From Haemophilus sp. C1 (GTDB taxonomy: Bacteria > Pseudomonadota > Gammaproteobacteria > Enterobacterales > Pasteurellaceae): DNA of 5,283 bases. A program made the translations under genes and the position numbers. The notes beneath the pieces are model-generated. The model made no database searches and was not told where the DNA came from. It saw only the letters and a list, made by a program, of their open reading frames with translations. This document shows positions 1-5,283 of this stretch, one piece after another (the first letter of the stretch is position 1; every line of letters starts with the position of its first letter). The stretch is taken from contig NZ_LDVZ01000044.1 of the NCBI RefSeq assembly GCF_001276515.1, forward strand, positions 1 through 5,283, read 5' to 3'.

Positions 1-54
1 CTTGGTTTAAAAGGATTGAGCCCAGTACAATACCGAGCTCAATATTTAAGTTAA
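1..54 (+). CDS. IS3-family transposase, C-terminal 17 residues (5' part outside window)
   Basis: Frame 1 reads LGLKGLSPVQYRAQYLS and stops at TAA 52-54. The GLSPVQYR motif is the usual C-terminal signature of IS3-family OrfB (DDE, rve-type integrase core) transposases, which end a few residues after it. The stop sits about 30 bp inside the terminal inverted repeat end, as expected for this family. Only the tail is present, so the DDE catalytic residues, the OrfA/OrfB frameshift site and intactness cannot be assessed. The identification rests on this short motif plus the adjacent inverted repeat. Confidence 0.75.
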   Translation, partial: LGLKGLSPVQYRAQYLS

Positions 55-84
55 CTAACTGTCCAACTTTTGGGGGGCAGATCA
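1..84 (+). mobile_element. Right end of an IS3-family (IS150-like) insertion sequence
   Basis: The window opens inside an insertion sequence. The last transposase codons end at 54 and are followed by a terminal repeat. Read on the minus strand from 84, it begins TGATCTGCCCCCCAAAAG and continues TTGGAC. A TG...CA boundary, a run of C and the AAAAGTTGGAC motif are typical of IS3-family ends of the IS150 group. The left end is outside the window, so element length, target duplication and completeness cannot be judged. The element is inserted about 50 bp past the guaA stop codon, with its transposase convergent to guaA. The exact boundary at 84 is inferred from the terminal CA. Confidence 0.75.
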
Positions 85-135
85 CTTATTAAAGTTACTG
101 AAATAATTAGAAAGTATCTGAAAAAGTGATTTTTT
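81..135 (+). terminator. Possible weak terminator between the IS end and guaA
   Basis: ATCACTT at 81-87 and AAGTGAT at 124-130 form a perfect 7-bp inverted repeat with a 36-nt AT-rich loop, followed on the plus strand by TTTTT at 131-135. It could end transcripts leaving the IS before they run antisense into guaA. The loop is long, and the left arm partly lies in the IS end, so the pairing may be accidental. On the minus strand there is no T-run after the hairpin, so I see no convincing terminator for guaA itself. Confidence 0.25.
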
Positions 136-1705
136 ATTCCCACTCGATAGTTGCTGGGGGTTTTCCGCTAATGTCATATACGACGCGGGAAATGCCATTC
201 ACTTCGTTGATGATACGGTTAGATACTTTGCCTAATAAATCGTAAGGCAAATGTGCCCAATGTGCGGTCATAAAGTCGATGGTTTCTACTGCGCGTAGGG
301 AAATAACCCAATCGTATTTACGGCCATCTCCCATTACACCTACAGATTTTACTGGTAAGAATACGCTGAAGGCTTGGCTGGTTTTTTCATACCAACCGCT
401 ATTGCGCAATTCTTCGATAAAGATTGCATCCGCACGACGTAATAAATCGCAGTATTCTTTTTTCACTTCGCCTAATACACGCACGCCTAAACCTGGGCCT
501 GGGAATGGGTGGCGGTTGATCATTTCAGCCGGTAAGCCTAATGCTAAACCGATTTTACGCACTTCGTCTTTGAACAATTCGCGTAATGGTTCCACTAAGC
601 CAAGTTTTATATAATCTGGTAAGCCACCTACGTTGTGGTGTGATTTAATCACATGTGCTTTACCGGTTTTGCTTGCGGCAGATTCGATCACGTCAGGGTA
701 GATCGTGCCTTGTGCCAACCATTTCACATTAGTAAGTTTTTTCGATTCATCATCGAATACATCTACGAATACTTTACCGATAATTTTACGTTTTGCTTCA
801 GGATCTGATACGCCTGCAAGTTCGCCTAAGAAACGGCTTTCTGCATCAACACGGGTAATGTTCAAGCCGAATTTATCACCGAACATTTCCATGACTTGGT
901 CGCCTTCGTGTAATCGGAGTAAACCGTTATCCACGAATACGCAGTGTAAGTTTTTGCCGATAGCGCGATGTAAAAGTAATGCAACCACAGAAGAGTCCAC
1001 ACCACCAGATAAACCTAAAATAACCTCATCATCGCCCACTTGCTCTTTAATGCGAGCAACGGCATCTTCAATGATGTTTTCAGCTGTCCATTTAGTTTCG
1101 CAGCCACAGATGTTCACTACAAAGTTGGTTAATAATTCTAAACCTTTTTTAGTATGTGTTACTTCAGGGTGGAATTGTACGCCGTAGAAACGACGATCTT
1201 CATCTGACATTGCCGCAATTGGGCAGGTTGGCGTGGTGCCAGTTACTTTGAAGTTTTCTGGTAAGCGCGTTACTTTATCGCCGTGGCTCATCCAAACGTC
1301 TAATTTCGGTTCGCAAGCGGTCAAATTATTATTAAGATTTGCGAAAAGTGCGGTGGCATTTTCTAATGCTACAGAAGCATAGCCAAATTCACGATGATCA
1401 GAGGTTTCTGTTAAGCCACCAAGTTGCATCGCCATGGTTTGCATGCCGTAGCAAATACCTAATATCGGCACACCAGCATGGAATACATATTCTGGTGCAC
1501 GCGGACTATTTTCTTCAGTAGTACTTTCAGGACCGCCTGAAAGAATAATCCCCGTTGGATTAAATTCACGGATTTGTTCTTCCGTTACGTCCCATGCCCA
1601 AAGCTCACAGTACACACCGATTTCACGCACACGACGTGCAATAAGTTGGGTATATTGTGAACCAAAGTCGAGGATTAGGATTTTGTGATTATGGATGTTG
1701 TTCAT
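134..1705 (-). CDS. guaA: GMP synthetase (glutamine-hydrolysing)
   Basis: This cytoplasmic enzyme makes GMP from XMP, ATP and glutamine, the last step of guanine nucleotide synthesis. The 523-residue product is close to the 525 residues of E. coli GuaA. Residues 1-200 are a class I glutamine amidotransferase domain, with nucleophile Cys85 in GICYG and His179 and Glu181 in FHPEV. Residues from about 208 form the ATP-pyrophosphatase domain with PP-loop SGGVDSS at 233-239. The C-terminal dimerisation domain ends in the conserved [12 protein letters not shown] at 1705 is preceded on the coding strand by AAAAGAGAAACAAA, a usable ribosome site, and the N-terminus [18 protein letters not shown] matches the family. 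The gene starts 12 bp after the second stop of the broken gene upstream, suggesting cotranscription with guaB. I saw no clear promoter of its own. No key residue is missing. Confidence 0.98.
   Translation of the reverse strand: MNNIHNHKILILDFGSQYTQLIARRVREIGVYCELWAWDVTEEQIREFNPTGIILSGGPESTTEENSPRAPEYVFHAGVPILGICYGMQTMAMQLGGLTETSDHREFGYASVALENATALFANLNNNLTACEPKLDVWMSHGDKVTRLPENFKVTGTTPTCPIAAMSDEDRRFYGVQFHPEVTHTKKGLELLTNFVVNICGCETKWTAENIIEDAVARIKEQVGDDEVILGLSGGVDSSVVALLLHRAIGKNLHCVFVDNGLLRLHEGDQVMEMFGDKFGLNITRVDAESRFLGELAGVSDPEAKRKIIGKVFVDVFDDESKKLTNVKWLAQGTIYPDVIESAASKTGKAHVIKSHHNVGGLPDYIKLGLVEPLRELFKDEVRKIGLALGLPAEMINRHPFPGPGLGVRVLGEVKKEYCDLLRRADAIFIEELRNSGWYEKTSQAFSVFLPVKSVGVMGDGRKYDWVISLRAVETIDFMTAHWAHLPYDLLGKVSNRIINEVNGISRVVYDISGKPPATIEWE
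1313..1321 (+). other. Near-match to the Apl-type uptake sequence inside guaA
   Basis: GCAAGCGGT followed by CAAAT differs by one base from ACAAGCGGT, the uptake signal of the Actinobacillus pleuropneumoniae subclade of Pasteurellaceae. It lies 25 bp before an exact Hin-type uptake sequence in the same orientation and encodes Thr129-Ala130-Cys131 of GuaA on the other strand. A one-base-off 9-mer can occur by chance, so this is tentative. Confidence 0.25.
1346..1354 (+). other. DNA uptake signal sequence (Hin-type USS) inside guaA
   Basis: This is an exact AAGTGCGGT core, preceded by AA and followed by an AT-rich stretch, as in the extended Haemophilus uptake motif. On the coding strand it reads ACCGCACTT and encodes Thr118-Ala119-Leu120 of GuaA, in a poorly conserved surface-like stretch of the amidotransferase domain. 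Its known role is preferential uptake of DNA from close relatives during natural transformation. Confidence 0.9.
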
Positions 1706-1717
1706 TTTGTTTCTCTT

Positions 1718-2521
1718 TTACGAATTAATTTTTGTTAATCTAGAAATAGCATTTATTAACTCTGCATCATCTTTTAGCGCTTGAGATAGCCTATCCGCTA
1801 AAGCCCCCAAAACTATTCGAATATCTTGAGCTAACTCTAAGCATTTTTCATCGGAAAGATTATGGACTCCTTCACTTAATGCTCGATAAAGCAGTAATAG
1901 TGGATTTTGTCCATTAATAAGTAAACTTTCAGGTAGATAATCCTTAGCAAGGTTAATTGCATTAGTGAATTGATTCTCAGAGAGAGCTGAATTTAATTTC
2001 TCAAGTTGTACATTACCAACATTTAATTTTTTGGAAACTTTAATTATTTCTCCAATAATTTTATCTTTTTGATTTTCTACAACTCGTCGATAGTACGCAA
2101 AAGCTGCAATACCTAAACCTTAGTTTTCACAGCGTCGCCCTTTTAAAAATGTTTCCCTTTCAGCACCTAATAAATTAATTAGCTTTGCTGGAGTTGGTGG
2201 ACCAAAAGTAGGATATTCACCTAATTTATAAATCATCCCTTCTTTGGGGAAAATTAATAATGAGTATATTTTGATTTGTTCTTTGCAATTAGAGCATTTA
2301 TATATTAGATAGGTTTTTTCTATATAACTATAATGTAAATAGGCGGAGTCTTGTGTATTAAAATTGCGAACGCCATTACAGTTATCGCAATGTAGCTGTA
2401 GAGTTGGTGTTTCTAAAAAACTCTCTGCTTTTAAATTTAAAATTTTAACCCGATTATTGGGTGGCAATGTCTCTAAAAATTTGGACATTAAATAATCTTC
2501 TTTAGGAACCTGGTTTTGCAT
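1718..2521 (-). pseudogene. Zinc-ribbon / DUF4145-like protein gene broken by one in-frame stop
   Basis: One reading frame runs from ATG 2521 to TAA 1718-1720, interrupted only by TAA at 2120-2122. The first part (133 residues) has Cys45-x2-Cys48 and Cys76-x2-Cys79, a likely zinc ribbon, and ends FLKGRRCEN. The frame then continues GLGIAAFAYYRRVVENQKDK and a further 113 helical residues. If the stop replaced CAA or CAG, the intact protein would be 267 residues. The second half has no in-frame ATG, arguing against an independent gene. The join FLKGRRCEN-x-GLGI..YYRRVVE resembles DUF4145-type proteins, from memory only. A second start, ATG 2486-2488 (residue 12), has a better AAAGAAGA ribosome site. 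The function is unknown. It lies between guaB and guaA on the same strand and is visibly more AT-rich than either, suggesting acquisition. A sequencing error or readthrough cannot be excluded. Confidence 0.8.
2193..2200 (+). other. Candidate Haemophilus Chi-like octamer
   Basis: GTTGGTGG fits GNTGGTGG, one of the degenerate octamers reported as Chi for H. influenzae RecBCD. It lies inside the broken gene, encoding part of its FGPPTPA segment on the other strand. A site with seven fixed bases is expected about 0.6 times by chance in both strands of this window, so its significance is low. Confidence 0.3.
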
Positions 2522-2586
2522 ATTCTACTTCATCAAATGCTAGATTTTTTAAGTTTTTAGATTTTACTCAATTTTAAACCATAGAA

Positions 2587-2604
2587 GGTGGGATAAGTCC
2601 CACC
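2587..2604 (-). repeat. GGTGGGA/TCCCACC hairpin, dispersed-repeat type, after guaB
   Basis: GGTGGGA (2587-2593), loop TAAG and TCCCACC (2598-2604) form a perfect 7-bp GC-rich stem in otherwise AT-rich DNA, starting 7 bp past the guaB stop. Read with guaB, the context is CCGTAGGGTGGG followed by the other arm. GTAGGGTGGG-type palindromes are dispersed in intergenic DNA of Haemophilus, Neisseria and other genera. In the guaB mRNA it could stabilise the 3' end or attenuate readthrough. No T-run follows on the minus strand, so it is a poor classical terminator. Confidence 0.6.
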
Positions 2605-2611
2605 CTACGGA

Positions 2612-4078
2612 TTAGCCCATACGATAGTTTGGTGCTTCTTTAGTAATAGCAACATCGTGAACGTGGCTTTCTTTAATACCTGCCCCACTGATGCGAACAA
2701 ATTCTGCTTTGGTGCGTAGTTCATCAATAGTTGCACAGCCAGTTAAACCCATGCAAGAACGTAAGCCACCCATTTGTTGGTGGATGATTTCTTTTAAGTA
2801 ACCTTTATATGGAATACGGCCTTCGATACCTTCTGGTACGAGTTTATCTGCCGCGTTATCTGATTGGAAATATCGGTCTGATGAACCTTTCGCCATAGCA
2901 CCTAATGAACCCATACCACGGTAAGATTTAAATGCACGACCTTGATAAAGTTCGATTTCGCCTGGTGCTTCTTCAGTACCAGCAAACATTGAGCCAACCA
3001 TTACACAGCTTGCACCTGCAGCGATGGCTTTTGCAATATCGCCAGAGAAGCGGATACCACCGTCGGCGATAACTGGAATACCACGATCTTTTAATGCAGC
3101 TGCTGCATCTGCGATAGCAGTGATTTGTGGAACACCTACACCAGTTACGATACGAGTTGTACAAATTGAACCAGGGCCGATACCTACTTTCACTGCGCTT
3201 GCGCCTGCGTCTGCAAGTGCGATAGCACCTTCAGCCGTTGCTACGTTACCGGCCACGATAGGCAAGTTTGGATATTTTGCACGAGTTTCACGAACACGCT
3301 GTAATACACCTTCGGAATGACCGTGAGAAGAATCGATTAACAATACATCTACGCCAGCTTTTACTAATGCATCAATACGTTCTTCGTTACCTGGGCCTGC
3401 ACCTACAGCCGCACCCACGCGTAAACGACCGAATTCATCTTTACATGCATTTGGTTTTTGTTCTGCTTTTTGGAAGTCTTTAACGGTAATCATACCTTTA
3501 AGTTTGAAACTATTATTTACTACTAATACTTTTTCAACACGGTGTTGATGCATTAATTCCAAAATTTCTTCGCGACTCGCCCCTTCTTTTACTGTCACCA
3601 AGTCTTCTTTTTTCGTCATTACTTGTGAAACAGTTTTACTCAAATCTTTTACGAAACGGGTGTCGCGTCCAGTAATGATACCAATTAGGTTATTTTCACT
3701 ATCTACAACAGGATAGCCTGCGAAGCCGTTTTTCTTCACTATTTCAGCTAGTGTTGCAAGGGTTAAATCTGGAGAAACAGTAACAGGTTCAGAAACAATA
3801 CCACTTTCGAATTTTTTTACTTTACGCACGCGATCGGCTTGGCGTTCGATCGTCATATTTTTGTGGATAAAACCGATACCGCCTTCTTGTGCTAAAGAGA
3901 TTGCCAATTTGGTTTCAGTTACGGTATCCATCGCCGCAGAAAGCATTGGGATATTTAAGCGAATTTCTTTAGTGAGTTGAGTGGAAAGGTTGGCAGTGTT
4001 TGGAAGAACGGTAGAATGTGCAGGGACGAGTAGAACATCGTCAAAAGTAAGGGCTTCTTGTTTAATGCGTAATGACAT
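2612..4078 (-). CDS. guaB: Inosine-5'-monophosphate dehydrogenase
   Basis: This cytoplasmic enzyme oxidises IMP to XMP with NAD+, the committed step toward GMP, and its product feeds GuaA. The 488 residues equal the E. coli length. The TIM barrel is interrupted by a Bateman module of two CBS domains at about residues 93-205, which in this family binds nucleotides allosterically. The catalytic loop GPGSICTTR places the nucleophile at Cys306. [11 protein letters not shown] is at 385-395. The mobile flap has the Arg402-Tyr403 pair in SSDRYF, followed by [11 protein letters not shown]. The C-terminus ends NYRMG. ATG at 4078 has GCGAG nine bases upstream as a modest ribosome site, and [20 protein letters not shown] is the expected start. 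A likely promoter (4117-4151) and a leader stem-loop precede it. It is divergent from birA and probably cotranscribed with the broken gene and guaA. All recognised key residues are present. Confidence 0.98.
   Translation of the reverse strand: MSLRIKQEALTFDDVLLVPAHSTVLPNTANLSTQLTKEIRLNIPMLSAAMDTVTETKLAISLAQEGGIGFIHKNMTIERQADRVRKVKKFESGIVSEPVTVSPDLTLATLAEIVKKNGFAGYPVVDSENNLIGIITGRDTRFVKDLSKTVSQVMTKKEDLVTVKEGASREEILELMHQHRVEKVLVVNNSFKLKGMITVKDFQKAEQKPNACKDEFGRLRVGAAVGAGPGNEERIDALVKAGVDVLLIDSSHGHSEGVLQRVRETRAKYPNLPIVAGNVATAEGAIALADAGASAVKVGIGPGSICTTRIVTGVGVPQITAIADAAAALKDRGIPVIADGGIRFSGDIAKAIAAGASCVMVGSMFAGTEEAPGEIELYQGRAFKSYRGMGSLGAMAKGSSDRYFQSDNAADKLVPEGIEGRIPYKGYLKEIIHQQMGGLRSCMGLTGCATIDELRTKAEFVRISGAGIKESHVHDVAITKEAPNYRMG
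2776..2783 (+). other. Candidate Haemophilus Chi-like octamer
   Basis: A second GTTGGTGG fitting GNTGGTGG, in the same orientation as the one at 2193-2200. On the opposite strand it encodes part of the conserved HQQMGGL segment of GuaB, so protein constraint alone could explain it. Confidence 0.25.
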
Positions 4079-4079
4079 T

Positions 4080-4116
4080 GCAATATTCTCGCTAAGTTGA
4101 GGTTAAAAAATATTGC
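4080..4116 (-). promoter_or_regulatory. Stem-loop in the guaB 5' leader
   Basis: On the minus strand GCAATATT (4116-4109) and AATATTGC (4087-4080) are perfect 8-bp complementary arms around a 21-nt loop. If transcription starts 7 bases after the TATAAT, at 4116, the first arm is the very 5' end of the mRNA. The second arm then fills the gap between the GCGAG ribosome site and the ATG. The structure could protect the 5' end or modulate initiation. The stem is mostly A-U, so stability is modest. The pairing is seen in the sequence; its role is inference. Confidence 0.45.
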
Positions 4117-4151
4117 GACGGGATTATACAGATTTTACTTGATTTTGAAAA
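4117..4151 (-). promoter_or_regulatory. Probable guaB promoter with GC-rich discriminator
   Basis: On the minus strand a perfect TATAAT (4128-4123) is preceded, after a 17-bp spacer, by TTTTCA (4151-4146), four of six matches to TTGACA. The bases after the -10 box are CCCGTC, strikingly GC-rich for this AT-rich region. GC-rich discriminators mark promoters under stringent (ppGpp) and growth-rate control, and the E. coli gua promoter is known to be regulated this way. The predicted start at 4116 gives a leader of about 38 nt. I found no full PurR operator. Confidence 0.7.
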
Positions 4152-4168
4152 CGAAATTTTGAGATTTG

Positions 4169-4184
4169 TGCTATGATTTTCGCT
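4169..4184 (+). promoter_or_regulatory. Probable birA promoter, extended -10 type
   Basis: TGCTATGAT at 4169-4177 is an extended -10 element: TG, one base, then TATGAT with five of six consensus matches. A TTGAAA at 4145-4150 is 21 bp upstream, too far for normal -35 spacing, so the extended -10 probably carries recognition. Start is expected near 4184, giving a leader of about 20 nt. It is divergent from the guaB promoter. Confidence 0.5.
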
Positions 4185-4195
4185 CCGTTTGCTAC

Positions 4196-5113
<918 letters not shown>

Positions 5114-5138
5114 TAGCAATAAAAGTTTGACTATTCTA

Positions 5139-5147
5139 ACCGCACAT
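5139..5147 (-). other. One-mismatch uptake sequence after birA
   Basis: ACCGCACAT followed by TTTTG differs by one base from ACCGCACTT. Haemophilus genes often end in paired uptake sequences that act as terminators. Here AAAAGTTTGAC at 5121-5131 could be the decayed left arm, but I cannot pair the two convincingly. It may be an eroded uptake site and the remnant of a birA terminator. Confidence 0.3.
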
Positions 5148-5190
5148 TTTTGATAAAATGTTTATATTTCCATCAAAAGATTATTTTTTT

Positions 5191-5207
5191 AAATATTTTT
5201 ATAAAAA
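5191..5207 (+). promoter_or_regulatory. UP element of a stable-RNA promoter
   Basis: AAATATTTTTATAAAAA matches the full UP consensus AAAWWTWTTTTNNNAAA at every defined position except one. With the -35 hexamer at 5212 it spans about -56 to -40, exactly where the alpha-subunit C-terminal domain of RNA polymerase binds. Such elements give rRNA promoters their exceptional strength. Confidence 0.8.
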
Positions 5208-5211
5208 GTAC

Positions 5212-5247
5212 TTGCAAGGGATTTGAAAATCCCTATAATGCACCGCA
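5212..5247 (+). promoter_or_regulatory. Very strong rRNA-type promoter reading out of the window
   Basis: TTGCAA (5212-5217), a 16-bp spacer and a perfect TATAAT (5234-5239) are followed by a GC-rich discriminator, GCACCGC. The block CCCTATAATGCACC closely resembles the E. coli rrn P1 core CCCTATAATGCGCC. The 16-bp spacing, UP element and discriminator together indicate a growth-rate and ppGpp-controlled rRNA operon promoter. The start is probably A5247. The spacer is a perfect palindrome, GGGATTT-GA-AAATCCC. No rRNA sequence is inside the window, so an rRNA operon downstream is inference; a tRNA operon is the alternative. Confidence 0.85.
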
Positions 5248-5283
5248 CACAACGACGCACTGTTGTGAAGTATTTAAGTTTCC
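5247..5283 (+). other. Start of the probable rRNA operon leader (5' end only)
   Basis: The predicted transcript begins near 5247. CACAAC (5248-5253) and GTTGTG (5262-5267) form a perfect 6-bp stem with an 8-nt loop at its extreme 5' end. The antitermination boxB/boxA and the 16S gene would lie beyond 5283 and are not visible. There is no open frame of note here. Confidence 0.5.

Noticed and set aside
260..268. ATGTGCGGT as an uptake sequence
   Set aside because: It has one mismatch and encodes the conserved MTAHWAH segment of GuaA, so protein constraint explains it.
279..1521. Several plus-strand open frames opposite guaA (279-614, 705-1187, 1339-1521)
   Set aside because: They are antisense to a well-conserved gene, have low-complexity Ser/Thr/Pro-rich translations, and lack ribosome sites or recognisable domains.
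2120..2122. Selenocysteine or programmed recoding at the internal stop
   Set aside because: The codon is TAA, not TGA, and I see no strong hairpin or slippery run next to it. A plain nonsense change is simpler.
2522..2586. A separate promoter for the broken gene
   Set aside because: AT-rich strings such as TAAAAT occur on the minus strand, but none has a credible -35 box at proper spacing.
2973..3483. Open frames overlapping guaB (2973-3164 minus, 3024-3320 plus, 3268-3483 plus)
   Set aside because: They are shadows of guaB codon usage. The Cys/Arg/Tyr-rich and Ala/Pro-rich translations show no family features.
4186..4192. CGTTTGC as a PurR operator for guaB
   Set aside because: Only one half of the 16-bp PurR palindrome is present, and it lies on the birA side, away from the guaB promoter elements.
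5114..5190. Fis sites upstream of the rRNA-type promoter
   Set aside because: The region is AT-rich and Fis sites are plausible there, but the consensus is too degenerate to call any by eye.
5242..5250. ACCGCACAC as an uptake sequence
   Set aside because: It has two mismatches and lies in the rRNA-type discriminator and start region, where GC-rich sequence is expected.

Overview
The window looks like chromosomal DNA from a Haemophilus of the H. influenzae / H. haemolyticus group. It is AT-rich. It carries exact copies of the Haemophilus DNA uptake signal sequence (AAGTGCGGT or its complement) at 1346-1354, 4251-4259 and 4397-4405. Its housekeeping proteins (GuaA, GuaB, BirA) have the features of gamma-proteobacterial Pasteurellaceae homologues. 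The species assignment is inference from these signals and was not checked by database search.

Layout, left to right. Positions 1-84 are the right end of an IS3-family (IS150-like) insertion sequence: the last 17 codons of its transposase plus a terminal inverted repeat. Next, on the minus strand, is guaA (134-1705, GMP synthetase). Upstream of it on the same strand, at 1718-2521, is a gene broken by one in-frame TAA: a zinc-ribbon-like half and a helical half remain in a single reading frame around the stop. A GGTGGGA/TCCCACC hairpin of the dispersed-repeat type lies at 2587-2604. Further upstream is guaB (2612-4078, IMP dehydrogenase). Transcription therefore probably runs guaB, broken gene, guaA, from a promoter near 4117-4151. 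Together guaB and guaA convert IMP to XMP to GMP. The classical compact guaBA operon is here split by about 0.9 kb of accessory, decaying DNA.

Divergent from guaB is birA (4205-5113, biotin-protein ligase), with its own extended -10 promoter. Its catalytic and C-terminal parts are intact, but the N-terminal segment that is a DNA-binding winged helix in E. coli BirA looks degenerate. After birA, 5191-5247 holds a very strong promoter: near-consensus UP element, TTGCAA, a 16-bp palindromic spacer, TATAAT and a GC-rich discriminator. It reads out of the window and is typical of an rRNA operon promoter; the rRNA genes themselves lie beyond 5283.

Most of the window is ordinary housekeeping DNA and I see no obvious new multi-gene system. 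The items most worth a second look are the nonsense-split gene inside the guaB-guaA unit, the degenerate regulatory domain of BirA, the guaB leader stem-loop with its GC-rich discriminator, and the palindrome that exactly fills the rRNA promoter spacer.
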